Assembly (NCBI GenBank): GCA_003094555.1
Contig: NATW01000119.1
Span: forward strand, 83,755-147,754
From: a gamma proteobacterium symbiont of Ctena orbiculata
GTDB lineage: Bacteria > Pseudomonadota > Gammaproteobacteria > Chromatiales > Chromatiaceae
Direction: 5' to 3'
DNA length: 64,000 bases
Part shown: positions 35,098-47,668 of the stretch, in pieces
Layout: every line of letters starts with the position of its first letter
Position numbering within the stretch: position 1 is the stretch's first letter
Made by a program: the position numbers and the translations under genes
The notes under the pieces: generated by a model
The model's input: the letters and a program-made list of their open reading frames with translations, nothing else
Databases searched by the model: none
What the model was told of the DNA's origin: nothing

Positions 35098-35730
35098 CTA
35101 TCGACTCTCGAGCAGTTCCCGGGCACGCCGAAAGATCTTTTGAAACATGGCTGGGGTAAGCCTGCGGGTCTGGGTGTTGTAGCGACTGCAATGATAGGAG
35201 TCGATCATCAGCTGCCGTTCACTCAGCTGATGTTCTGTAGCGTGAGCAAATGGGAAGCTCTTCTGCCTGAGCCCCAGGGCCTTGATTACAGCCTGGTGGG
35301 CAATCGAGCCCAGGCTGATGACAATACTGTTGTACGGCATTGCATCCAATTCATTCCGTAGAAAGCCGTTACAACTATTGATTTCACTGCCCACGGGTTT
35401 GTTTTGAGGCGGCAGACACTTCACCGCATTGGTGATGCGGCAGTTATGCAGTTTGAGTCCATCGTTTCGGGAAACGGCCTCGGGTTGATTGGAAAAACCG
35501 AATTCGTAGAGCGTGTCATATAGCAGGATGCCGGCGTGATCACCGGTAAATGGTCGACCGGTAGCGTTGGCGCCATGCATGCCAGGCGCCAGTCCGACAA
35601 CCAGTAATTGTGCATCGGCAGCACCGAATGGGGCCACTGGAGCGGCATGATAATCGGGATAATCGACCTTCACCTGGCCAAGAAAATCAACCAAGCGCGG
35701 GCAACTACGACACTTGGCATCGAAGATCAT
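35098..35730 (-). CDS. Family-5 uracil-DNA glycosylase (UDGb-like), Fe-S
   Basis: Base-excision repair glycosylase, 210 residues. Motif A GLAPGMHGANATGRPFTGD is at residues 46-64. Fe-S cysteines are C7, C10, C105 and C120, with spacing CxxC...C-x14-C typical of families 4 and 5. Motif B is SYHCSRYNTQTRRLTPAMF at 178-196, the form found in UDGb, but with Cys where Pro is usual (HPS becomes HCS), and with Asn-Ala instead of Asn-Arg before TGR in motif A. The start overlaps the uvrY stop by 4 nt (ATGA), so it belongs to the uvrY transcript. uvrC follows after about 120 bp. Substrate range is not predictable from sequence. Confidence 0.9.
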   Translation of the reverse strand: MIFDAKCRSCPRLVDFLGQVKVDYPDYHAAPVAPFGAADAQLLVVGLAPGMHGANATGRPFTGDHAGILLYDTLYEFGFSNQPEAVSRNDGLKLHNCRITNAVKCLPPQNKPVGSEINSCNGFLRNELDAMPYNSIVISLGSIAHQAVIKALGLRQKSFPFAHATEHQLSERQLMIDSYHCSRYNTQTRRLTPAMFQKIFRRARELLESR

Positions 35731-36377
35731 GAGTTGTTTTCGCTGTCTTTCAGGATTCCATGTCGATACGCAAGGCGCGTCAATTCCACGTCATTTTTAA
35801 TATCGAGTTTATCGTAAATACGTTGCCGATAGGTGCTGACGGTTTTCGGACTGAGGGAAAGGATATCGGATATTTCCAGGTTCTTATGTCCCTCGAGTAT
35901 CTGCAGCAATACCTGCACTTCCCTGGATGACAAGGCCTTGAACGGATTATCCGAGCTTCCCTGCCACTCGGTAAGGGTATGTTTCCTGGCCACATCGGAT
36001 GCGATGTAGTGATGACCACCATGCACAGCCCTAAGGGCACGCAGCATCTCATCGGCTGGGCACCCCTTGGTGAGAAAGCCCATGGCACCCACCTCATGCA
36101 GGCGCGAGGGAAAGGGATCTTCATCAAGAACGGTTAGGGCAATCACCTTCAGATCAGGTTTGATGCGCAACAGCCTGCGGGTCGCTTCAATACCGCCCAT
36201 ACCCGGCATGTTGACGTCCATCAACACCACGTCCGGAGAAGTCTGTTGCAGCAGCTCAATCGCCTCTTCTCCGCTCGACGCTTCTCCAGTGACATCGATA
36301 TCGGGTGCTTTGTCCAAAATGCCTTTTACACCGGTTCTAATCAGTTCGTGATCATCAACCAGTAGAACTTTTATCAT
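35727..36377 (-). CDS. uvrY: UvrY/GacA-type LuxR response regulator
   Basis: Two-component response regulator, 216 residues. The receiver domain has DD at 8-9, phospho-acceptor D54 in VVLMDVNMPG, T83-region LTVLDEDPF and K in FLTKGCPADEML. The NarL/LuxR helix-turn-helix reads LSSREVQVLLQILEGHKNLEISDILSLSPKTVSTYRQRIYDKLDIKNDVELTRLAYRHG. Position before uvrC and the sequence identify it as UvrY/GacA, partner of a BarA/GacS-type kinase and activator of csrB-like small RNAs. The kinase is not in the window. First gene of the repair cluster; the udg start overlaps its stop. Confidence 0.95.
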   Translation of the reverse strand: MIKVLLVDDHELIRTGVKGILDKAPDIDVTGEASSGEEAIELLQQTSPDVVLMDVNMPGMGGIEATRRLLRIKPDLKVIALTVLDEDPFPSRLHEVGAMGFLTKGCPADEMLRALRAVHGGHHYIASDVARKHTLTEWQGSSDNPFKALSSREVQVLLQILEGHKNLEISDILSLSPKTVSTYRQRIYDKLDIKNDVELTRLAYRHGILKDSENNS

Positions 36378-36546
36378 TTCTGTATCTCATGAGATCCCTC
36401 TTGTGTATTTCTGCGAACCGGAATTACATTCCTTTTATCTCATCCAGAGCATCCCGGCAGACCGACATATCGGTACTAATGTACCCCAAACCGCCGGTTA
36501 CGGCGAGTACCCTAAGTCATTAGATATTCAATCCTCAGCACTTCTG

Positions 36547-37038
36547 TCAACTATATTCCGGTAGCAGCATTTCACCCGTAACCATGTGATTTTTGAGATC
36601 AAATCCATGGCCTTGCGCAACACAATAGTGCAACCATTTGGACAGAAACAGGTTGATTCGCCAACGTTGCTCGAGGGTGGGATTGCCCCCCCATCGATGC
36701 AGGGGCAGACTCGACTGTCTAAGATCCATCACATCGATCTGCCTGGAATCGTGATAGACCCTAAGCGTTGCATCAGGGTCGGGGTAGTCACCTACAACAT
36801 GGCTGAAATAGTAGGTTAAGTGGACAAGCGTGGTATAGGGGGTCTGTTCCAGGGCCTCGAGGTGGAGATCCATGCCCCGCGCAAGGTTGGATTGATACTT
36901 GCCTGACATCTCGGCAAGTGCCGGTGCCAAGCGTATCAACGATGCATAGTTTTCCTCACTCAGATCCAGCACCATTCCCACGCTTGGTCTCGCGCTCAAC
37001 ATCTTGCGTATGTTCCATGGGTAACCGGCTCTATACAT
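36547..37038 (-). CDS. DUF1249 family protein (YqiB-like)
   Basis: About 163 residues from ATG 37038. An in-frame TTG four codons earlier (37050) is possible, and the GAGGA upstream fits neither perfectly. The family pattern is clear: YTTLVHLTYYFSHVVGDYPDPDATLRVYHDSRQIDVMDLRQ and QRWRINLFLSKWLHYCVAQGH, as in E. coli YqiB. Cytoplasmic, function unknown. In other Gammaproteobacteria yqiB lies near nudF, cpdA and parE; here it stands alone beside a thioredoxin-like gene. Confidence 0.88.
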   Translation of the reverse strand: MYRAGYPWNIRKMLSARPSVGMVLDLSEENYASLIRLAPALAEMSGKYQSNLARGMDLHLEALEQTPYTTLVHLTYYFSHVVGDYPDPDATLRVYHDSRQIDVMDLRQSSLPLHRWGGNPTLEQRWRINLFLSKWLHYCVAQGHGFDLKNHMVTGEMLLPEYS

Positions 37039-37144
37039 GAATGGATTCAACTTCCTCTTTTCTGGGTAGACAATAGTATAAGCGAGGCGGTAGATGGTCG
37101 AGTTATCAACCCGGTATACAAATGTGCGGGGTCAATAATAGAAA

Positions 37145-37172
37145 ACCCTGGATTGATAACTTCATCCAGGGT
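37145..37172 (-). terminator. Likely terminator after the thioredoxin-like gene
   Basis: ACCCTGGAT (37145-37153) pairs with ATCCAGGGT (37164-37172) around TGATAACTTC. On the minus strand the stem is followed by TTTCTATTATT, a moderate T-run. Confidence 0.6.
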
Positions 37173-37321
37173 TACCAAACAAAAAAGCAGGTCAGGGCGA
37201 CTCCATGCAACTCGCGAAGCCCTTTTCACCATTTCACAGCGCGGCTTAAAGTCTCCTGATGCGCTGATTGCCGGTATACCTTATCCAAATCCCAACACCC
37301 GGGATGTGGTAAGACACTCAG

Positions 37322-37699
37322 TCAGGCATTTTGTCCCTTCTGTTGATCCTCTTCGATTTGCGCGCGAACCTCGTTCATGTCCAGCTCGCCTGCTTTACCC
37401 AATAATTCACGAAAGGCGGATTCCGGTAGGGCGCCAGGTTGAGAGAAAATAATGATATTGTCACGAAAAATCATCAGTGTTGGAATCGAGCGCACCTGAA
37501 AATGCATCGCCAGTTCCTGCTCTTCCTCGGTATTGACCTTACCGAAAACGATATTATCGTGATCCTCTGACACCGACTCGTAAGTTGGCGCAAAAGACCT
37601 GCATGGCCCACACCAGGGAGCCCAAAAGTCAATGATGACAAAATCGTTCTCTGTAATTGTCGATTCGAAGTTATCTTTTGTCAGTTCTACTACTGCCAC
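37322..37699 (-). CDS. Thioredoxin-like protein with C-terminal extension
   Basis: Thioredoxin-fold protein, 125 residues. The active site WCGPC (W29, C30, C33) is intact, followed by the cis-proline region VRSIPTLMIF. Residues 105-125 form a charged helical tail (GELDMNEVRAQIEEDQQKGQNA) beyond the usual length of about 108, so this may be a dedicated reductase rather than the main TrxA. GTG start with AAGGGG 8 nt upstream. No signal peptide, so it is cytoplasmic. Monocistronic, with a terminator at 37145-37172. Confidence 0.9.
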   Translation of the reverse strand: MAVVELTKDNFESTITENDFVIIDFWAPWCGPCRSFAPTYESVSEDHDNIVFGKVNTEEEQELAMHFQVRSIPTLMIFRDNIIIFSQPGALPESAFRELLGKAGELDMNEVRAQIEEDQQKGQNA

Positions 37700-37923
37700 T
37701 TTCCGGCCCCTTGCTGAAAACTAAAAAATTGATGGGATAGTATCAGAATAGCCGATTTAATTCTTCTCGGAATAATCTAACAGACGACACTATCGAGTCA
37801 CTCAAAATCTGCTGCCGGTATAACAATAATCTGAGTTGTATAGGCATGAGTTGAGTTCTCTGAAGGCCGCTCCCATGAGCAGCCTTGCTGATGACCGGAC
37901 TCAGAAAACCTTATCTTATCGCC

Positions 37924-38640
<717 letters not shown>

Positions 38641-38729
38641 CTATCAATAGGTGGATACAGGGTGTTTATGAAGGAGAGTCCCTCCTCCTTCGATCCAAGG
38701 GGATAAGAAAAAATCTCCCCTACATACTA

Positions 38730-40637
38730 TCAACCCGATGCGAGCTTTAGCATTAAACTATTGAGACGCCGCACAAAAGCTGCGGGATCATCCAACTGCC
38801 CGCCTTCAGCAAGCTGAGCCTGATCGAAGAGCACCTTGGTCAGATCGCCGAATTTATCACCATCCTGTTCGGTTTCCAGACGCTCAACCAGCGGATGAGA
38901 GGCATTGATCTCCATGATCGGCTTGGTTTGAGGGGCGTCCTGTCCGACTGATTTGAGGACCCTGGCCAGATTGGCACTCATATCGTGCTCCTCCACCACC
39001 AGACAGGCGGGAGAGTCGGTGAGGCGTTGGCTGATACGAATCTCCTTGACCGTCTCACCCAGCACCTCCTGCATGCGCTGCAACAGCGCCTTGTGCTCCT
39101 CCGACTCTTTTTCGGTGTTCTCCTTCTCCTCCTTGTCTTCCAGGTCCCCCAAGTCAAGGGCGCCTTTGGCCACCGATTGCAGGGTTTTACCGTCAAACTC
39201 TGTCAGGCTTGTGACCAGCCATTCATCGACCCGGTCTGACAGCAACAATACTTCAACATCCTTCTTCTTGAGTACTTCAAGATGTGGACTGAAGCGCGCC
39301 GCCGCCGCGGTATCGGCGGTGATATAGTAGATTTTATCTTGACCCTCTTGCATGCGGGAAACATAGTCCGCCAATGAGACACTCTGTTCGTCAGTCTCGT
39401 TATGGGTGCTGGCGAATCGCAACAAACCGGCAATCCGCTCCCGATTGGCGTAGTCTTCTGCAGGGCCCTCCTTCAACACCTTGCCGAATTGATCCCAGAA
39501 GGTCTGATACTTCTCCTTATCCGCTTCCGCCAGCTTCTCCAATGCCGACATAATACGTTTTACATTGGCCTGTCGTATGGTGTCGATCTTGCGGTTATGT
39601 TGCAGAATTTCACGGGATACATTGAGGGGCAGGTCATCCGAATCCACCACGCCTTTCACGAAGCGTAGATAGCGGGGCATGAGCTTATCCGCCTCGTCCA
39701 TGATAAACACGCGCCGCACGAAGAGTTTCACACCATGCTTCTGATCCCGGTCCCAGAGATCGAAAGGGGCCCGCTGAGGTATATACAACAGCGCGGTGTA
39801 TTCATTGTTACCCTCTACCCTGTTATGCACATAGGTCAGCGGGTCCTCGAAGTCGTGAGAGACGTGCTTGTAAAACTCATGGTACTCCTCTTCGGAGATA
39901 TCGTTTCGATTGCGCATCCATAGGGCTGTGCCTTTATTGACCCGCTCGAACTCCGGTGTCTCCGGTTTCTCCTCGTCTTCGGCGTAATGCTCCTTCTCCA
40001 TCTCCACCGGAATGGTAATGTGGTCTGAGAACTTGGAGATGATGGAGCGCAGTCGATAGCTCTCCAGGAACTCCTTTTCATCCTCGCGCAGGTGGAGAAT
40101 AACGTCCGTGCCGCGGCTCTTTTTATCCAGGTTTTCGATGGTGAAGGAACCCTCCCCGCCAGATTCCCAGCGCACCCCATGCTCCTCTCCCAAACCGGCG
40201 CGACGGGTCAGCAGTGTCACCTTATCGGCAACGATGAAGGCGGAATAGAAGCCCACCCCGAACTGGCCAATCAACTCGCTGTCCTTGGTCTGGTCCCCGG
40301 ACATGGCTTCGAAGAATTTACGTGTACCCGAGCTGGCAATGGTACCGATGGTTTCAGCCACCTCCTGCCGGCTCATGCCGATACCGTTATCGGAGATGGT
40401 GACGGTTCCCGCCTCTGGGTCGAGAGTCACCCTGACCCTGAGTTCAGGATCGTTCTCGAACAGGGCTTCGTCGGTCAGGGCTTCGAATCTCAATTTCTCC
40501 GCTGCGTCGGAGGCGTTCGAGACCAGCTCGCGTAGAAATATCTCTTTGTTGCTGTACAGCGAACGGATTACCAGGTTGAGTACCTGGCTAACTTCTGCTT
40601 GGAATTCAAGGGTTTCCTTATGGGCTTCGACAGTCAT
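38730..40637 (-). CDS. htpG: Chaperone HtpG (Hsp90)
   Basis: Bacterial Hsp90, ATP-dependent cytoplasmic dimeric chaperone, 635 residues. N-terminal GHKL ATPase with [30 protein letters not shown], and [16 protein letters not shown]. Middle domain with [18 protein letters not shown]. The C-terminal dimerisation domain ends [11 protein letters not shown]. It begins [24 protein letters not shown]. Same strand as adk. Heat-shock control is expected, but no sigma32 promoter was clearly seen in the 109-nt upstream gap. Confidence 0.98.
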   Translation of the reverse strand: MTVEAHKETLEFQAEVSQVLNLVIRSLYSNKEIFLRELVSNASDAAEKLRFEALTDEALFENDPELRVRVTLDPEAGTVTISDNGIGMSRQEVAETIGTIASSGTRKFFEAMSGDQTKDSELIGQFGVGFYSAFIVADKVTLLTRRAGLGEEHGVRWESGGEGSFTIENLDKKSRGTDVILHLREDEKEFLESYRLRSIISKFSDHITIPVEMEKEHYAEDEEKPETPEFERVNKGTALWMRNRNDISEEEYHEFYKHVSHDFEDPLTYVHNRVEGNNEYTALLYIPQRAPFDLWDRDQKHGVKLFVRRVFIMDEADKLMPRYLRFVKGVVDSDDLPLNVSREILQHNRKIDTIRQANVKRIMSALEKLAEADKEKYQTFWDQFGKVLKEGPAEDYANRERIAGLLRFASTHNETDEQSVSLADYVSRMQEGQDKIYYITADTAAAARFSPHLEVLKKKDVEVLLLSDRVDEWLVTSLTEFDGKTLQSVAKGALDLGDLEDKEEKENTEKESEEHKALLQRMQEVLGETVKEIRISQRLTDSPACLVVEEHDMSANLARVLKSVGQDAPQTKPIMEINASHPLVERLETEQDGDKFGDLTKVLFDQAQLAEGGQLDDPAAFVRRLNSLMLKLASG

Positions 40638-40746
40638 CTTTAGCTTAGGTCTCCAACGGATTAGATTAACGATAGGATAATTGGTTAGCTATCAACCATC
40701 GCTTGATATGGGGATTCAAAGGCCGTTTTCAAGCCCTCTGGTGAAA

Positions 40747-42228
40747 TTAGAGCTCTGATACGAAACCGATACTCGCTCTATTCTCTTCGTAACTGTTGTC
40801 ATCCGTCTCAGCTTCCCGCTCGTAATGGGCAAGACTCAGAGAAATTCTACTGTCTTGGCCGATCTGATAATTCACGCCGAGGGAGGTCGACAATTGATCA
40901 TAGGTCAAGGTCTCCTGTTCATGATCGGCGCCTATAACGTGAATGAAACCGCTCATCAGTCGTGAAAGTCTGCGCTGAATCAACAACCCGACTTCTATAT
41001 CTTCCGTGTCTCTTCCTTCACGATCATAGATACGCTCCTGGAGTACGGCCTGCAAACCGATAGAGGTTCTACCCGTCTGATAAGTGAACTCGGTTGAAAA
41101 CCTTTTACTCTCGTAGTAATCCTCGGTAATAGTAGGACTGTAAGCACCACGGGTCGTGACGGGAAATGATTCCAGTATGGGATCCCTAACCATTTCTCCG
41201 AATGCGTCCAAACGTTCAAACAGGGGTTGTGTCCTCAGTTCTTCTCGGGCACTGATGAAATCCTGCTCATACCTGGCTGTCCATATGGTTCTACTTGAGC
41301 GATGACTGAAATCAAAATAGTAGTCATCGCCAAATGAGCGTTCACCCACACCCAGTGCGATACTGGTTCTCGGATTGGGGGTGTAAATCGCTCCCACACT
41401 CCATGTTGTGTCATCTCTATCCTCGGTTACCGCCAATTCATAATTTTCGTAACCCACGGAGAAAGAGAGCGCCCATTGCTGGGTCAGTTTCTGGATATAT
41501 TCGGCACGAATAATCTGGGTTTCATTATTCACATCCAGATTCTGATATTCCACATCACTCTGTTGGAGTAACAGTTCCCATATCTGGTTGGTAAACATGC
41601 TACCGCTACCGAAGGCGATCTCTGCCCGCTTACCGGTACTATCGTTATCTAATTCTTCGGAATAGTTGACCTTATCTCCGGTCAGCCTGGCCTCTACCAC
41701 GCTAAAGTTACCTAATCTGCCAGTCAAATAGGGACTTATGCCCAGGGTGTAGTAATCGGTATCATCCTCGGCACCGGTTATGCCATCGATGCTCGTTCTT
41801 CCGGTACTGGTGATATTGGTTCTATCAGCCCTCAACCAACCATCAATGAACAGGTGGTTCTCAGCAAGTTCAACATTCCCCTCAGTACGCATAAAATGAA
41901 CAACCTCATTATCGGAGGTCCCATCCCTGTAATGGCGGTATTGAGGTGCATAGTTGAAATCCAATGATGCCCTGCCTCCCTCCTTGAGAATCGACAAGGT
42001 AGGACTCAATACCGTGACGTTGTCGCTGACCGGATCCTCATTCGTCAGATTTACATTGTCAGTGTATATATGACTCAGTCCAATACTTGGTGAGATTACC
42101 CAATCGGCCGCATGGACAGCGTCTGAATTCACAGCTATGACCATGCCACACGCAAGACAACCAAATACAATGGAGTTGTCCCCAGTGATCTGCTCCATGA
42201 CTAAATGATTCAGCTTTTTGATGATCAT
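40747..42228 (-). CDS. XrtA/PEP-CTERM system outer-membrane beta-barrel protein
   Basis: Predicted outer-membrane barrel, 493 residues, matching the TIGR03016-type protein of exosortase-A loci. The signal region is unusual: a polar N-terminus of about 18 residues precedes the hydrophobic stretch and cleavage near DAVHA-ADW. The mature part alternates short beta strands with aromatic ends (SPSIGLSHIYTDNVNLT, FNYAPQYRHYRDG, ...ENRASIGFVSEL). AAGGATG lies 7 nt before ATG. In other genomes this gene sits inside the XrtA locus near the export lipoprotein and BY-kinase; here it is about 26 kb from prsK, next to htpG and divergent from pgm. Confidence 0.85.
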   Translation of the reverse strand: MIIKKLNHLVMEQITGDNSIVFGCLACGMVIAVNSDAVHAADWVISPSIGLSHIYTDNVNLTNEDPVSDNVTVLSPTLSILKEGGRASLDFNYAPQYRHYRDGTSDNEVVHFMRTEGNVELAENHLFIDGWLRADRTNITSTGRTSIDGITGAEDDTDYYTLGISPYLTGRLGNFSVVEARLTGDKVNYSEELDNDSTGKRAEIAFGSGSMFTNQIWELLLQQSDVEYQNLDVNNETQIIRAEYIQKLTQQWALSFSVGYENYELAVTEDRDDTTWSVGAIYTPNPRTSIALGVGERSFGDDYYFDFSHRSSRTIWTARYEQDFISAREELRTQPLFERLDAFGEMVRDPILESFPVTTRGAYSPTITEDYYESKRFSTEFTYQTGRTSIGLQAVLQERIYDREGRDTEDIEVGLLIQRRLSRLMSGFIHVIGADHEQETLTYDQLSTSLGVNYQIGQDSRISLSLAHYEREAETDDNSYEENRASIGFVSEL

Positions 42229-44227
<1,999 letters not shown>

Positions 44228-44336
44228 AAACAGCTAGACAACCCAATAGTGAATCGCATATAAAGCAGCTGTAGCGAGACTGTCACGCACACTTATTAAA
44301 CTACAATTTATCATTCGATCAATGGGGAGAAATAAC

Positions 44337-44624
44337 GTGGCCAGCAAAGAGGAAAAGAGCACCACAACAAAGAAAAAGACCAAGGCCAAGGTGAGTAAGA
44401 AAAAGGCAGCAAAGAAAAAGGTAGTGTCGAAGAAATCGACCGCCAAGAAAACCACGAAAAAGATCAGCACCAGCGCCACTATCAGCCCAAGAGAGCGTTA
44501 TGAGATGATCGCGACCATGGCTTATTATCGGGCCGAACAACGCAACTTCGCACCGGGCCACGATGTTGAGGACTGGTTCGAGTGTGAGAGTATCATCGAT
44601 AACATGATGGAAAAATCGAAGTAA
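44337..44624 (+). CDS. Lysine-rich DUF2934 protein
   Basis: A 95-residue protein in two parts. Residues 1-45 are a histone-H1-like low-complexity tail of lysine, alanine, serine and threonine. The rest is a DUF2934 module (ISPRERYEMIATMAYYRAEQRNFAPGHDVEDWFECESIIDNM). GTG 44337 has GGGGAG 7 nt upstream, whereas the in-frame ATG at 44322 has no ribosome-binding site. The basic tail suggests nucleic-acid binding. DUF2934 proteins often lie beside carbohydrate-storage genes, which fits pgm just upstream (about 110 bp). Function unknown. Confidence 0.85.
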   Translation: MASKEEKSTTTKKKTKAKVSKKKAAKKKVVSKKSTAKKTTKKISTSATISPRERYEMIATMAYYRAEQRNFAPGHDVEDWFECESIIDNMMEKSK

Positions 44625-44676
44625 CTGTCACCGGACTGGCAACTTGGATTCCGGGCCAGACGGCCAGCATGGAATA

Positions 44677-44752
44677 TGGCGTCCCCAAGGGGAGTCGAAC
44701 CCCTGTTACCGGCGTGAAAGGCCAGTGTCCTAGGCCTCTAGACGATGGGGAC
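44677..44752 (-). tRNA. gltX-type tRNA (gltT/gltU-like): tRNA-Glu (anticodon UUC)
   Basis: Minus-strand, 76 nt. Acceptor GTCCCCA/TGGGGAC, anticodon TTC in CCTTTCACG, T-arm GGGTTCGACTCC, discriminator G and an encoded CCA. It stands alone, between the DUF2934 gene and the GGDEF-EAL gene. Confidence 0.96.
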
Positions 44753-44875
44753 AGGTCTCTGCCGGGAATCCAGCGCCGGATGCCGCATGCAAAGTGGAGC
44801 GCGAAATCTACGGCACTTTATGTGCCGTGTCAAGGCCCTGTATAGCCCGAAATAAGGGATAGCAGAGAAGATCGT

Positions 44876-47425
44876 CTAGGTTTCAAACAACAGCGCTGCT
44901 TGTAGCGACTCAGGGGGTTGCAGTCTATGCCTGGGAGTACCGAGCAGATATCCCTGTATATAATCGCAATCCTGTTGCTGAAGAAAGCTCAGCTGGCTCT
45001 CATTCTCGACCCCTTCCGCAATCACTGCGATATTGAAGGCATGCGCCAACTGAATCATCGCTCGCACCAGGCTGGCATCGTTGCTATCCGCGACGACACC
45101 ATGGATAAACTCCCGGTCAATCTTCAGTAGGTCAAATGGAAACTGGCGTAGATGGCTGAGTGAGGCCTGGCCCGTGCCGAAATCGTCCAATGCGATCCTG
45201 ACCCCCAGCAACTTTGCCTGCTGCAGGAACTGGTCAGCTTCAGCCAGCTCCTGAGTAAGGGTGTCTTCGGTTATCTCCAGGATCAGACTGCGCGGCGCTA
45301 TCTTTCCTGCAACCAGGTTCTCAAGCAGATTACGACAAAAAACCGGGTCATTCAGCAGCCTGGCGGAGAGATTGATGGAGATGGTCACCTTGTCTCCCAC
45401 TTCGTCCTGTTCTGCCTGAAAGAGAATCGCTTCTTCTAAAAGCGGCTCGAAGAGCGTCGTGATCAGACCTGTATCATCAAGTACCGATAAAAAGTGTTCC
45501 GGGGTAAGGATTCCACGCTGTGGGTGATGCCATCGTAGCAGCGCCTCGTAACATAAAAGCCTGCCACTAACCGACTCAAGGATGGGTTGGAAGTGGTAGC
45601 GGAACTGTCCCGCCTCCACAGCCTGGCGAACCTTATGTTCCTGTTTAAGTCCCTTGGTCGCCCGTTGTGTCATTTCATCGTTAAAAAAGCGATAGGCCGC
45701 GCGTCCATGTCGCTTCGCCTCATACATGGCGGTATCGGCATCGCGGATAAGATAGTCAGCGGAAACATCATCAAAAGGCGCCATAGCTATGCCAATGGAT
45801 GTAGAGATACGTAACTCCTGTCCCGCCACAACGACCGGCTGCTCAACCGCATGTAATATCTTCTCGGCCAGGGGCACCATGTCTTCGCGACTCGATATAC
45901 CCTCAATCAAAATAGCAAATTCGTCGCCGCTCAACCTTGCTACGGTATCAGAGCTTCGTACCAAGGATATCAGGCGTTCAGCGATCTGTTTCAACAACTC
46001 ATCCCCGGCCAGATGCCCCAGACTGTCATTGACTTGTTTAAAGCGGTCCAGATCGAGAAACATCAGCCCGATCAGACCATCCCCCCTGAGCGCAATCGCC
46101 AATGCATGTTCAAGTCGATCGTGAAACAGTACCCGGTTGGGCAGCTGGGTCAGGGCATCGTGATGCGCCACATGGTCAAGATGGCGTTGGCGATTATGCA
46201 CCTGATTACGCATATCACTGAAGGCATCCACCAAGTCCTGTATCTCCCTCAAACCGCTATTCGGTGGCACATTCGATTCCAAACCCCCGCTCGCTTCCTG
46301 CTTTAATGCCGCCACCGTCTGACCGATAGGCAACAACAGATTTCGCTTGATGAACTGAAAGGCTAGAAACAGCATCAACAAACCCAACATCGCCATCCCC
46401 AAAATCGATAACGACAGCTGTTTTGCAGTTGTCGTAAGCTGAGTGATGCCATCCGCTGACTGAGTGTCGAGGGTAAGGTCGATGTGCGAAAAGCGTTGAC
46501 GTATTCGGTCCAGAAGCGGGGTGATCGTTTCACGCACAATATGCAGATCCATACGCCAGGTTGGCTTATCCATGAACTGCAATACCTGTTGGTAGTTCAT
46601 CATCCATGATTTGTAATGGGACTTTATATCCAGCAGACTCTGGTAGAGAATGAATCCCTGTTCATTGCGATCAAAATAGCTCTCCAGATTCTCTACATGC
46701 ACGATGAATCGTTCGCCAAAATCATTAATAGTATCGTTCCGCCCTTGCGGCTCGATATCCTGATTGGAGGCAAACAGGCCAAACTGATTAGCCACCATGA
46801 GACGTAATTCGCCAGTGATACCCATCCATAGCCGTTGCAAAGTTGCAATCTCATTAATTGCATCCACTTGCTGATCCAGGGGAAATCCCAAATCCACCTC
46901 CTGGCGTAGCAGTTGAAGTTCGCTGAGAATCCCCTTGTTGTGCGGGTACATCTCCTCCAGCATTAAATTCATGGCGGGAAACCAGCTCTCCACATCACGT
47001 CGCACATCGATCAGATTTCGCACCTCCCGCTCCAGTACATGGTTTTCCTCCAGCAGACCCTCAGCCAGTGCACCCTCATCAGATGGCAGAGCCTGCAGGG
47101 AATCCACTAAATCGAGGAGTACTTGATCCAGGTTGTGTAAGCTTTTCTCTGTTTGAGCCAAATTGATTTTTAACGGCTCGTTGAGAATTCTATGCAGGCC
47201 ATTTTCCAGGCGATTGAGTTGCATTTGGGCATCCACCAAGACACCAGCAGCAACTGTTCTGGCAGTTATATTGTCAATCTGTTTTTGACTGGTGCTATTT
47301 ACCAGGTTCCAGCCGAGATAGGCAAAGGTGACCAAGGCCATGCCAACCAAGACGGAAAACAGAGTATAGCGGCCCCGATAGGAATCCAGATCGAATCTCA
47401 GATCTTTAACGCTCCACATATCCAC
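44876..47425 (-). CDS. Membrane GGDEF-EAL cyclic-di-GMP enzyme
   Basis: Bifunctional cyclic-di-GMP turnover protein, 849 residues. One membrane segment at about 21-43, a long helical periplasmic sensor region (44-336) without a recognised domain, a second membrane segment (337-359), a HAMP-like linker, then GGDEF and EAL. The cyclase signature is SGDEF at 499-503, an accepted active variant. The EAL domain has YEALLRW at 626-632, the DDFGTG loop, and EGVEN near the end. Both domains look catalytically competent. It stands alone between tRNA-Glu and the anti-sigma gene. It could influence exopolysaccharide output, but no direct link is visible. Confidence 0.95.
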   Translation of the reverse strand: MDMWSVKDLRFDLDSYRGRYTLFSVLVGMALVTFAYLGWNLVNSTSQKQIDNITARTVAAGVLVDAQMQLNRLENGLHRILNEPLKINLAQTEKSLHNLDQVLLDLVDSLQALPSDEGALAEGLLEENHVLEREVRNLIDVRRDVESWFPAMNLMLEEMYPHNKGILSELQLLRQEVDLGFPLDQQVDAINEIATLQRLWMGITGELRLMVANQFGLFASNQDIEPQGRNDTINDFGERFIVHVENLESYFDRNEQGFILYQSLLDIKSHYKSWMMNYQQVLQFMDKPTWRMDLHIVRETITPLLDRIRQRFSHIDLTLDTQSADGITQLTTTAKQLSLSILGMAMLGLLMLFLAFQFIKRNLLLPIGQTVAALKQEASGGLESNVPPNSGLREIQDLVDAFSDMRNQVHNRQRHLDHVAHHDALTQLPNRVLFHDRLEHALAIALRGDGLIGLMFLDLDRFKQVNDSLGHLAGDELLKQIAERLISLVRSSDTVARLSGDEFAILIEGISSREDMVPLAEKILHAVEQPVVVAGQELRISTSIGIAMAPFDDVSADYLIRDADTAMYEAKRHGRAAYRFFNDEMTQRATKGLKQEHKVRQAVEAGQFRYHFQPILESVSGRLLCYEALLRWHHPQRGILTPEHFLSVLDDTGLITTLFEPLLEEAILFQAEQDEVGDKVTISINLSARLLNDPVFCRNLLENLVAGKIAPRSLILEITEDTLTQELAEADQFLQQAKLLGVRIALDDFGTGQASLSHLRQFPFDLLKIDREFIHGVVADSNDASLVRAMIQLAHAFNIAVIAEGVENESQLSFLQQQDCDYIQGYLLGTPRHRLQPPESLQAALLFET

Positions 47426-47668
47426 TAGTTCTTATTAGTTCTTTCATTTCAGTGCGTTATGTCTATTCATTATGACCCCGCCTGATGAACATTGGGTGTC
47501 CACAACTACGCCATGAAACAGATAATATTCCTAGCGTATACAGTCAAGCGTATGCCATTGATGAAAGAAAATACCAAACTGATAATATGGGAATTTGCCG
47601 ACGAATGCAGCCGGGAGTCAGCTGAATCTTGCCGGATAGTGAGGCCCGATCCGGCGGAGATCCACCCA

